Shown here piece by piece: positions 33,706 to 43,925 of a DNA stretch of 64,000 bases (its first letter is position 1; the number at the start of each line of letters is the position of its first letter). The notes below the pieces were generated by a model, which saw nothing but the letters and a program-made list of their open reading frames with translations, was not told the DNA's origin and did no database searches. The DNA comes from Eublepharis macularius. Taxonomy: Eukaryota; Chordata; Lepidosauria; Squamata; Eublepharidae. The translations under genes and the position numbers were made by a program. Location of the stretch: NCBI RefSeq assembly GCF_028583425.1, contig NC_072793.1, positions 62,439,028 through 62,503,027 of the forward strand, in the 5' to 3' direction.

Positions 33706-35358
33706 AAAGAGCATCAAATTGAGCAATTCAGTCAGATAGTAGGCAAAATACATATACTGGGTATCTGGTATATGTAGAGTCAGCAAAATACATGAGTTTA
33801 TCCATCAGCCACATCAGTAGATGATCTTGATAAGGCCTTTATCACCCTTGCATCGAACTTTGCCATTTGCATCATTATCCATTTGCTTTTGTCGGCAAGT
33901 AGTATAATTAAACTATCATTATCCGCTCTCATAGGATATTGTAATAAAATATCCCCAAGATATCTTTCATATACCAATGCAAATGTCCTAAGTGTTCGAT
34001 AGAATTCTGATTGCAAATACAGACACATTATTTATATGGGATTGCATTATAATGGCCTCTTACCATCGCCAGTTGTAAGGTATCCAAAGGTGCTTTGGTA
34101 AATGCTTTCCTGTACTCAGGCTTAAATAGATCGGTAAGATAAGATGGAAGAGTCAAAGGAGGAGGTGCGAGTTGCTTGTAAGTGGGAGCTATTCTCAGAG
34201 TACTTAACAATGCAGCATCCATCTAAGCGCTTATATCTAGTAGCCTTTGTTTTATTAATTGCTTTGCAGCAAAAAAATCAAGTCCTCTAAAATAATCTTC
34301 TGAGAATCTGAGTTTGGCTACCAATTCCAATATATAACGCCACCACAGATTGCTTTTCCTTTCCTTGTAAGACGTGGTTAGGAGGCGTAAACTTAATCCA
34401 AACTGAATTTTCAACCAACAATTAATAAGAACTTAGTGGCCTAAGACTCATATTGGCAATAAAGCTTGTTCTGATCTAGTTATGACTGCTGGTGTTGAAT
34501 TAGGAACTGCTAATAGTTCCATACAGTATCTGCAGCAATACCTTGGTCCTATAGATTTCTAGCAATGGGGGTACCAAATAGCCATTCACTGTTTTACAGA
34601 ATCTAAGGATACCCAGTATAGCCTTTTCGAATTTCCTCTTTGCATACTCAAGATATGCTGACCTTGAACCAGAGCTATGAAAAATTATTCCAAGATACCT
34701 AAAAGAAGACACTTAATGTCTTCTTAATGCAGCTGCTTAATGTTTTTGCATGAAAGTGATCTCAGACCCTGAATCAACAGTTTGTTCTCATGTAGAGAAA
34801 CAATTTGGTTCTTGCTCATCACTGATTTTGTGTTTGTGTGTATTTTGTGTGTATTTTGTTATATTTTGTGTTTGTGTGTATTTTGTTATATTTGATGTGT
34901 TTAAACGGGAGAATTTTAACATCTATTCATACAGTAAATAAGTATAAAAGTAGATATACTTAGGTATGCATACATTAATACATTCATTCAGTCAACCAAT
35001 AAAATATTCGCTCCTGTCTACTGGATATGAGGAATACCTATTGCCAGAAGCAGGGGAGGCAAAGCCTGAGCGTTTGCCTCTATTCCCCCCTCCCCGACTC
35101 CCTGCATCTGCCTTGCTTGCCAGCTCATTAAAAACAAAGCTTTTCTCACTGTCATCTGCAAGACACATGGATGGTGCTACCTAATAGGGCAATGGTGTGT
35201 GTGTGGGTGCGGGAATAAGGTGGGCAAAATTTCAGGAGCGCTGGGCATCCTAGAGTTGCCAAGGTCATGCAGTTTGTTTTCATATGGTTTGGAGGTTGGA
35301 TCAGGTTGATGTGAAGCGAGGATTTATGGGGCTGTGGGCAGAACTGCTGCCTACCTAA

Positions 35359-37690
35359 TATTTATTTATTTACTTACTATATTTATAGCTCGCCTTTCTC
35401 ACTGATACACAAAGTGGATTGCACAGTGTAAACTGATAACAATCCATACAAAGAGACATCAAATAAGCACAGTGTATGTTGATAGAATCGAAATGAGGAA
35501 ATATTGAATGAGCAATGTACTAGGGCTAGGATCACTGAAATCTGAGTAAGCATAGCATGTTAGGCATGATACAGAGGTTGGATGTAATGGATATAATGTT
35601 TAAAAATGATGTTACATCAGTAGAAAACAATAAAATAGGGGGTCATGTAGCAAACTGATAATACATCCTACACATATTGATACAATCCACAATCCATTTC
35701 CCTTTATAAAGTGCCTTCCTGAATTGTTCTTTCGTAGTGTACCCTGTTACCCTTATAGAAAGTTCTCCTGAACAACTCCATTTTATATAATTTGCAGAAT
35801 GACCAGAGTGTGGGAGTTTTCCTGGCCTGCTTAGGCAGGCCGTTCTGCAGGGTGGAGGCCACAACAGAGAAAACCTGTGAATGGGCAGTTGTTGAGTTTT
35901 CCTATTTGAAGGTTGGCACCTGCAGAAGCACCTGAACAGATGAGTGGTACTGTCTTGGCAGAGCACAGGAGGAGAGGTGGTCTTGCAGATATGAAGGTCC
36001 AAGCCATGCAGGACTTTGTATGTGATAGTCTGTACCTGGAGTTAAGCCTGGTAGGTGATGGGAATCCAATGGAGTGACTGCAGAATGGGTATAATGTGCA
36101 TGCCCTGTCCAGCTACTGATAATAACTGACCTGCAGCATTCTGTGCTAACTGGAGTTTCTGGGTCGAGTTTAAGGGGCAGCCTCAAGTAAAGTGCATTAC
36201 AGTGGTTTAATCTTGATGTTATCGTGGCATGGATCCAGGTGGCTAGATTGGCTGAAGCAAGGTAGGGGGGTCATCTTCCAGGCTTGATGAAGTTTGAAGA
36301 AAGGATTTTTTGCAGCTGCATTAACTTGCTTCTCCAGCAATAATGTTGGCTCCAGTACGACGTCTAGGCTCTTAATTGAGTCAGCAAAAGTCACCTGAAT
36401 TCCATCAATGGTATGAAGTACAATATCCTTCAAAGCTTCAGCCTTATCAACTAGCATTACTGTCGTCTTAATCAGGTTTCAGTTTCAGTTTGTTTTCTCG
36501 TAGCCATTAACTACAGTGGTCAAGTAAGACCACTGACCTCTATCATAGCACCAAGAGATTTGGACAGAGAAAAGGAGAGCTGGGTGTTATCAATGTAGTG
36601 ATAATCTCTAATTCCAAAGCTATGAATGATTTTCTCCTGTAATGGCTTTACATAGAGGTTGAATAGTAAGGGAGATAAGACTGTGCCCCTGTGGAATCCC
36701 ATAGGACAAGTCCCACACTGGTGACAACCGGTCTCTGATAGCAACTCTTTGAAACCAGTCCATACTGAATTATTTAAACCAGTTCAAAGTACATCCCCAG
36801 ATACCTACTTCTGACTCTAAATGTATCAATAAGATGACATGATTCGGAGTATCAAAAGCTTCAGGCAAATCTAGTAGGAGCAAAAAAGAGGTGTGGCTTT
36901 TATCTACATTCAGACAGAGATCATCAACTAAGGCCACCAGCACCATCTCTGTCCCATAGCCTGGCTTGAAACCAGACTGGAAAGGACCTAGAGCAGATGA
37001 GTTATCCAAAAAGACCTGGATTTGGTATACCTCCAACTACTCTCTCAATCACTTTACTCAGAAAGAGCAAATTAGAGACAGGACAATAGCTGGATACATT
37101 ATTTTTCTGTTGGGATGTTGTTGTTGTTTTTTAAAAAGGGATGATCACTTTCTCTTTGAGTTGCTGAGGAAAGATCCCCTCAGTCAGTTATTAATGTATG
37201 AAGGACACTAAGGACTCGTTAATGTGATCCTTACATGATTTCAGGTCCCAGGATGAGCAGAGATCCAGAGCACAAGTAGTGGCTTTCATAGATCCCAAGT
37301 TCCTGTTGACGTTTGTTGTGGTACCTGAGTCGAAATGGCAAAGGGACCAGACAATGCATTAGACATATCTTCTGAATGAGCTTTGTTAGAACCAGCATCC
37401 AACTTGGAACATATATGAGAGATTTTATCAGCAAAAACCTTTGAAAAAACATCATAATTGATTTCCTGTTCCTGAGACAATAGAAACTCAGATATAGGAG
37501 TCTGCAGATGCTGAGATATCTTAAACTGTTGGCACGTTAGTGAACTAGCTGACACTATGATGGCAGAGATATAACATTTCTGCTATCACCACTGCTTCAT
37601 AGATCTTCTAGTGAGCTCTGTAGCATGCTGTGCTGATTCAACTTGAGTTTTCCACCAGTGCTGCTCTAGATACCTGCTGGTCTGGCCCTC
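35359..37690 (-). mobile_element. LINE (L2/CR1-like), longest copy, degenerate
   Basis: The minus strand runs from about 37690 to an AATAAATAAATA tail at 35359. Reverse-transcriptase landmarks are visible: GPFQSGFKPGYGTEMVLVAL and LLLLDLPEAFDT (36770-37036), GTVLSPLLFNLYVKPLQ followed by YHYIDNTQLSFS (36520-36744) where YADD is expected. The downstream portion includes the ALHGLGP-type region near 36000. The catalytic YADD reads YIDN here and the frame is broken in several places, so it is dead. The endonuclease half is missing (5' truncated). Confidence 0.85.
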
Positions 37691-39898
37691 TTCAGGACAC
37701 CCAACTCCATGCTGGCTTCTGCCCCAAGATGGGAGAGGTCTATAAAGGGCAACTTGTAAGATCTGTAAGAGCTTTTAGGAGTGTCTAGGGTAGAGTGTCA
37801 AGCTGTAGCCTCTGTGCCCCATATCTGCCCTGTTTGGCAGCATTTCCATGAGTGTCCAGCCCAGTAGATGAACTGTATACATAAGCATATCCTTTCCCCT
37901 TGGGCTGTTGGCATGACTGTCTCTGAATTATGCTTTTTGCTAGATGGCTGATCTAAACGGTGGTACACAGTAGAGGGCTGCCCTGAAAAATGTAATTCCC
38001 TTGTCAAGTTTGTCTCTTGTTCCCCTTAACATTGCAGGGTCATTTGCTCCATGTTGTGATGCTTTGGTATCATGCTCCCCACCCCACCCCCCACAGTGCC
38101 AGCAGATGTCAATGATATGGTGCAAAATGAGGAAACCCGCAGCATACTGATGCCACAAGGCTTGCAAACATATATGTTAATGGGGCAAAGGTAAGAAGTC
38201 AATCTGGGGGTGCCATTTTTGGTAGCAGCTCTGTATTGCACTTAAAGTGGATCTCTAAATGAAGGTTTTGCTTTGTCCTCATATAGGATGTAGCAGAATA
38301 ACATAAATCTTCCCCAGTTGAGAAATCTGGAGCAAGAGGACAACCAGTTTGTGTATTGGTTGCATTAGCCAATTAGAATATTTGCAATGGAGAAGGCAAA
38401 AACAGCCTCTCTGGCTTTATGTGGCTTGGGCAGATTTGTACAAGCAATGCACAGTGTTGTATGTCCTCATTCTCCATTTATACAGCTAACTCAGATGCAC
38501 TGACTGCAAATACGAGGTGGGTGGAATATACAAAGCTTTCACTCAGTTCTGGTAATCCAGTTCCAAACAAGGGAGATTTCGCTTCTGCCCTGTGTTCTTC
38601 CTTATTAAGGAAAAGCTAATAAATCAGCTCACAGAATAAGTGCTGCACTCCACCACTGATCCACTGGAGGGTGCGTGACTGTATGAGAGTGGGAGGCGGA
38701 GGAAGATTGCTCCCTGCAAGCTGGCACTGTCAGCAATCAGCTGACATTAAAACAAACACCCTCTATGCAAAGGGCAGGCTGAGCATTTGGTATTTGTAAT
38801 TAAAGCTTCTGGCTTGCTCACATGAGTCACTCCCAGGGTTGCTTTACCAACCCAGCATGCATAACAACATCCAAGTCGAAGGCTGCAAGGCCTGCTTATA
38901 ATGCAGACCGGTTTTTCAGGGCTGCAGCCAGTGCACATTCCTCCCTTGGTCCTCCTCCTGTTTTGACCTTCAGTAAAAACCTTATTTTTCAGATAATCTT
39001 CTGAAATAGACTGGATTCAGTCTCACAGCAGAGTAGGAGAGAGTAGAAGCAGTGCTTCTGAGTGGGCAGCCCAGAAATTTGGGGAAGGCTGCTACTAGTT
39101 CCTTAACCCACTTCACATAAACAGTGACATTAATGATTCCTTGAAATCCAACTGCAGGAAGACTATCTTTGCTTGGTAAGCCAAGGGGTATCTGAATGGC
39201 AGCAGGTGGAAACAGAATACAGGACTAGGTGGACTTTCATTATGATCTCAGCAACCACTTGTGCAAATCACTCCCGAGTATGTCTATGCCTTTTGAACAT
39301 GTAGTAAACTGCTTTAAGGCAGGGGCAAAATGGGATGTTTTCTAGAGGAGCTTGTGAAGATTAGAGGAGGAAGAAACAAGAGAGACAATCTTAAGAGCGG
39401 TGAAAGGGGTGGAAGTCCATGGGTGATGCCCGCCGTTAACATTTTATATACATTCAGTTTCTCTTGTTGTCATCAGAGAACCTGCTGGAGTGTTATTGCG
39501 TCTTCATGGTGGCTTCATCTATGCTGCCTGTTGTCTAGCACCAATCTTTTCTTTTTCTTTTTTCTTCTTCACCTGGTCTCTAGCATCACTATGTTCTCTC
39601 TTTCCTCATTTTTAATCCCATTCCTAATGAAGAAAGAGGTGAATGGGATCCATTGCTTGGTGTTGCCTGAGACTTTAATTTCCAAATACGTGGCACTAAA
39701 GCTGAGAGAGGAGTGGTTGTATGTAGCACAGTGTATGAGAATGAAAGGATGAGGAAGTACTGGCAGGAGAGATGTCTCACAGGTAGAAGAGGTTTTAGAG
39801 GAGCAGTTGTTGGCAAGTCCTACTAAGCAGTCATGGCAGCCAGATAAGGGTGGGGAACAGCTTGCTATCCTTTATCTCCTCCTCATGGCTCGTTGGAA
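37691..39898. other. No gene or clear repeat seen
   Basis: Non-repetitive-looking DNA. The short frames have no family resemblance. 38650-39000 is GC-balanced and repeat-free but has no further support. Confidence 0.4.
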
Positions 39899-40097
39899 AT
39901 CTAGTGTGGTTTAGTGGTTAAAGACAAGGACATGACACAGACCCTGGTTCAAATTCCCATTGTTCCATGGAGCTCACTGGGTGCCATTGTGTCAGTTGCT
40001 CTCCCTCAGCCTAACCTATCTCACAGGCTTGTTGTGAAGATAACATGTAGAACAGGAATATATGTACACTACCCTGAGCTCTGTGGGGGAGGGGGAG
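39899..40097 (+). mobile_element. tRNA-derived SINE
   Basis: CTAGTGTGGTTTAGTGGTTA (A-box-like head), CTGGTTCAAATTCCC (B-box), ACTGGGTGCCATTGTGTCAG and ACAGGCTTGTTGTGAAGATAA follow the family order seen at 26211. It ends near CTCTGTGGGGGAGG. Confidence 0.8.
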
Positions 40098-40149
40098 CTC
40101 TCCTTGGCCGCATTAATTTCTGACTTCCTCCCCCCTTCCTTCCAGCAGT

Positions 40150-40640
40150 GAGCCATCAGCAGCTATTCTCCATCCTTCATTCATCAGTCTTGCATGCCTT
40201 TTCCAAATATGAGCCAGGCCATTTGGGTTTGCTTGTTTAGGAGACCTTCTTCCAGCTTGAAGGGCTTTGTGTTTTGCTTGAAAGGCATATTAATGAGCAT
40301 GTGGCTACGTGTACACCTAAAACGGTGGAATTGCCGGCACAGCCAGGATATGAATAACCTCCTCATTAAGCTCCTGCCTCTTGCTACGGAGGCACATAAA
40401 GAGACACCGACGTCACATCACAGCCACATACAAAGCCTTCTCCGTGCTGCATAAATCATGCATGGCCACATAATCTATTATAGATTCACAAAGCCGTAAT
40501 CGCTAATTATACTGAGGCATATTTAGTTTCCTATGGGATCTGGCTTGCAGAACTTGAGGCGCAGGCATTTGCTGGTTGCACATGCAGTCTGTTTGTAATT
40601 TAATGACAGTTTAATTTTATGACTCTTATTCCTCTCTTCT
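40150..40640. promoter_or_regulatory. Candidate conserved non-coding block
   Basis: About 490 bp of unique-looking sequence dense in AT-rich transcription-factor-like cores: CATATTAATGAGCATG, GCATAAATCATGCATGGC, GTAATCGCTAATTATACTGAG, TTTGTAATTTAATGAC. No gene or repeat is seen. It resembles a developmental enhancer but the call rests on texture only. Confidence 0.35.
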
Positions 40641-41286
40641 GCACCACATCATGTCAAGGAGTACACACCTGGGTTTTTCCATGCTGAAGCAAGCAGCAGA
40701 GGCTCTTGCTGCTGTAGCTGTGGAACATTTGGGAAGCAGTTGAGTCCATTGAGATGCCATACTTAGTAGCTTCGATGTGCCCTTCCCATCTTTCATTAAT
40801 TCATTCTGCTTTGAGAACTCACAAAGAAATATAACATGAGATCTGATTGCATTAGTAGGGTGTTTACCCTTTAATGAAGAAGGTGTTATAGAAAAAAACA
40901 TAATTTGTATCTTTATAACCACCTGAAGATGCGTTTGTCAAAGAGAAACCCAAGCACATATCAAAGTCTATTCATATGGTAATTGCATTTATCACTTGAA
41001 TGTGTGAAAGTTCTACATTGGGATGAACTTTAATGAACCCTTGCCACTTACGGCAGAATCTAATTACCAGTTAAGAAATATCATGAGATGGTTGCCATTT
41101 ACACTGAACTTGTGAATTCATCCTTACTAAACCAAAATCTTAAATTGAAAACTCAGTCTTTGCCCACATCTATTTGGAAAAAGAGCACCTGTTTGGATAT
41201 TAAAGAGAGAGCTTTAAATGAGAAACGCTAGGCATAATTATCTGAGAAGCCTTTAAAATACATTCTGTGTTATGATTATTGTGACT

Positions 41287-41410
41287 ATTTATTTATTTTA
41301 AATATTTTTGTCCTGCCTCTTGGCTTCAGGCTTCCAAGGTGGTTTTCAATAAAAAACACAATAAATGTATTAATAGCCCATAAAGCCACTCATTAAAACA
41401 GCACACCCCA
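41287..41410 (-). mobile_element. LINE 3' tail fragment
   Basis: TATTTATTTATTTTAAATATTTTTGTCCTGCCTCTTGG...CAATAAAAAACACAATAAA is the inverted 3' end of a CR1/L2-type LINE. At 41500-41605 a plus-strand segment (GATTGTAAACTCCTTGGGGC...GCTGTATAA) resembles a different, old L2 3' end. Confidence 0.5.
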
Positions 41411-42007
41411 GTAACCGTACAGCAATATGGTAGATCTCAATTATCCTTTCCTACTGCATTTCCCTAGTCTCTCCTTCGTCTTTTCTCTATGTATTGCCAA
41501 ATGTTAGATTGTAAACTCCTTGGGGCATGATATAATTTGTGTTTGTTGCTTAAGTTATCCCATAAATAGCATGTACAGCAATAGTGCTGTATAAGCAAAT
41601 GCATACCATATATACATAAAATAGGCAATGAACGTTCCTAATTTACTGCTAGGAAATTGAAATAAGAGACAGTGATTTGCCTAACATCACCCATGCCTGA
41701 ATTTGAATGTAAACTGAAGACTACCAAATTCAACCCAATTTTTTCCAGTGATCAGCAGCCAATAATATTATTGAGCTGCAAGAAGTTAAAACTAATTGGC
41801 ATCATTGCTGAGAACCAGCATGCATTTGCTAAGACAAAACTTGAGCCAAAACAACAAGCCTAATCCTGTCATAAGGTAACCGATTTAGCATTTTTAGTAC
41901 ATCAACATAGACAATGTGAGGCTGGCTATGATGACCTTCAGTTAGCCTTTGTTAAGGACTTTCTTTTAGAGAGATCTGACAAATAAAAAAGACTTTGAAG
42001 CCTGTTG

Positions 42008-42895
42008 TAAATTATTATTGTTGTTGTTGTTGTTATTCCGCCTTTTTCACTGAGATCCAAGGCAAATTACACAGTGCAAGTGAAAATATAATATAATAAG
42101 CAGCTAGGACATTCATGGAGTAAAGTACAATAATAAACAACAGTTAGGAAATCCAGTGAAAGAGATACAATAGAATATGATAGCAGAAAATTTGAAAAAC
42201 AAGCATAAATCCAAGCATGGAGATGAAATCTTTCTGAAACAAGGCGTAACTAATTTATATGGCACGTTTAGCAATGTGGAAAACTCCCTTGTAGGTGCAT
42301 GTCTATAATGGCAGACAGTACCCAACAGAGTAGTGTATAGTCCTTGATCCATACCAATGCATCTCTTTGAGCTGCTTCTTACAACACAGTCCTGTAATCT
42401 GAGTAGAAAGCCCTCTTAAATAATTCAGTTTTGCATAGTTTGCTGAAAGCCAGGACAGTAAGAGCTTTCCTGACCTCCTCAGGCAGGCCATTCCATAAGG
42501 TGGGGGTTACTTCAGAGAAAGCACATGTTTGGGCAGCTGCTGATTTTGCCCAACTGCAGGGCATTGTCTGCAGAAGGCCCTGTCCAGATGAGTGAAGCTG
42601 CCATGGCAGAACCTAGGTGGAGATACAGTCACACAGATATGAGGGGCCAAGGCCATGAAGGGCTTTGATTGTTATAGTCATGATGACCTTGAATTGAATC
42701 CAGTAACTGATGGGAAGCCAGTGGAGTGACTGCAGAATGGGGGTGATAATGCATGCTCTGTCTAGCTCCTGAGAGTAAACAAGTTGCAGCATTCTGCACC
42801 AGCTAGAATCTATGAGTCTGTGCCATGAATCCAGGTGGCCAGATTGACTATGTCAAGATAGGGGGCCACCTTCCAGGCTAGTCTGAGTTGGAGAA
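42008..42895 (-). mobile_element. LINE (L2/CR1-like) 3' part, degenerate
   Basis: Minus-strand copy with 3' tail at a TTG/TTA microsatellite (42012-42035) and protein traces PTLWNGLPEEVRKAL (42379-42564). It meets a plus-strand copy head-to-head at about 42896. Confidence 0.75.
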
Positions 42896-42896
42896 G

Positions 42897-43182
42897 CCTT
42901 ATATATTATCAGCTGCTTTAAATATGTACTCCTATGTACACCCAGCGCTCCATGTTGTCTAATGTTAGTCCTAGAATTGATTATGTTTTGCTCCAGTATT
43001 TTTTCTACTCTGTCTTGGATCCTTGCTAATGCTATGTCTTTTAAACTTATATCTGTTTACCTTATAGTATTGTATTGAAATGTACTTGATGCTGATTGTA
43101 TTAACCTCATACTGTGTAATCCGCCTTGAGTCTCAGTGAGAAAGGCGGACTATAAATGATGTAAATAAATAAAATAAAGAAA
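42897..43182 (+). mobile_element. LINE (L2/CR1-like) 3' untranslated end
   Basis: Ends with AATCCGCCTTGAGTCTCAGT, then AAGGCGGACTATAAATGATG and a TAAATAAA tail. This is the best-preserved version of the 3' end shared through the window. Confidence 0.8.
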
Positions 43183-43272
43183 TAATTCTACCATAAAGTA
43201 ACTGGTTTAGCATTTTTAGTACATCAACATATACAGTGTGAAGTTGGATATGAATTTGCACTTGTATGATTC

Positions 43273-43488
43273 TGTTTCCCTGACCTGGATGGCCCAGGCT
43301 AGCTTGGTCTTGCCAGATCCTGGAAGGCTAAGCAGGATTGGTCCTGGTTAGTATTTGGATGGGAGACCACTAAGGAACACCAGGGTTGCTGCACAGAGGC
43401 AGGCTATGGCAAACCGCTTCTAAACATCTCTTTCCTTGAAAACCCTGTGGGGTTGCCGTGGCTGCAACTTGACGGCACTTTCCACCAC
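43273..43488 (+). mobile_element. 5S rRNA-derived SINE
   Basis: AAGGCTAAGCAGGATTGG, CCTGGTTAGTATTTGGATGG and GAGACCACTAAGGAACACC match the internal control region and 3' half of vertebrate 5S rRNA; the SINE body (GAGGCAGGCTATGGCAAACC, ACTTGACGGCACTTT) follows. Flanked by an 8-bp repeat TATGATTC (43265-43272, 43489-43496). Not a functional 5S gene: the RNA half is incomplete and diverged. Confidence 0.85.
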
Positions 43489-43603
43489 TATGATTCAATT
43501 TTTTTTCTTGGTTTTTCACATACACCTTTGCTGCACTTGATTACCAGAACATTAAATAATGGTAGATGGGTGAGAGTATGAACAGAGAGCATGAACAAAC
43601 AAG

Positions 43604-43925
43604 ATCACATGTAGTTGCCTTATACTGAGTCAAACTATTGGTCTATCAAAGTCAGTATTGGCTGCTGTGGATGGCAGAAGATCTCTGATCAAAGCCTTTC
43701 ACAGCACCTAGTACTAGATTTGCCAAGCCTGTGCCTGCAACCCCTGAGAGACTTTGGGGGCAGGGCTGTGTGTGACCCTACTCTCTGTTCTCCTGCCACA
43801 AGTGAGCAGTTGGCAAGCCTTCCTAGTAACTGATTATTTTATCTGGAAAAAGCAGGGATTGAACTTGGAACCTAGGCAATCAAAGCAAATGTTCTGCCAC
43901 TAAGCCGTGGCCCCTCCCCTCCCCA
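43604..43925 (-). mobile_element. tRNA-derived SINE split by a small MITE
   Basis: Read on the minus strand: GGCCACGGCTTAGTGGCAGA head, GGTTCCAAGTTCAATCCC B-box region, and an end reading TGACTCAGTATAAGGCAACT. The MITE at 43714-43820 interrupts it. Confidence 0.75.
43714..43820. mobile_element. 107-bp hAT-like MITE
   Basis: Ends AGATTTGCCAAGCC and GGCAAGCCT are imperfect inverted repeats of the TAGGGTTGCCA family, with an 8-bp duplication ACCTAGTA / TCCTAGTA (43706-43713, 43821-43828). Confidence 0.65.

Larger units (their letters stand above)
33271..34735 (-). mobile_element. Degenerate LINE, family uncertain, with microsatellite tail
   Basis: Four adjacent minus-strand open segments give recognisable late-LINE protein text: FRYLGIIFHSSGS...FEKAILGILRFCKT...LLEIYRTKVLLQILYG (34500-34712), then RLLTTSYKERKSNLWWRYI, PPLTLPSYLTDLFKPEYRKA, and MCLYLQSEFYRTLRTFALVYER nearest the 3' end. 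The FRYLGI and KVLLQILYG motifs follow the reverse-transcriptase domain in several non-LTR clades. The 3' end is a GAA/GAT microsatellite tail (33271-33308). A SINE is inserted at 33436-33662. The frame is broken. Confidence 0.65.
41861..43252. repeat. 71-bp direct repeat bracketing a LINE cluster
   Basis: TTTAGCATTTTTAGTACATCAACAT and its surroundings occur at 41861-41931 and again at 43183-43252, roughly 83% alike. Between them are two LINE fragments. Far too long for a target duplication. Confidence 0.75.

Noticed and set aside
43273-43488. Functional 5S rRNA gene
   Set aside because: Only part of the 5S sequence is present, diverged and followed by a SINE body with target duplication.
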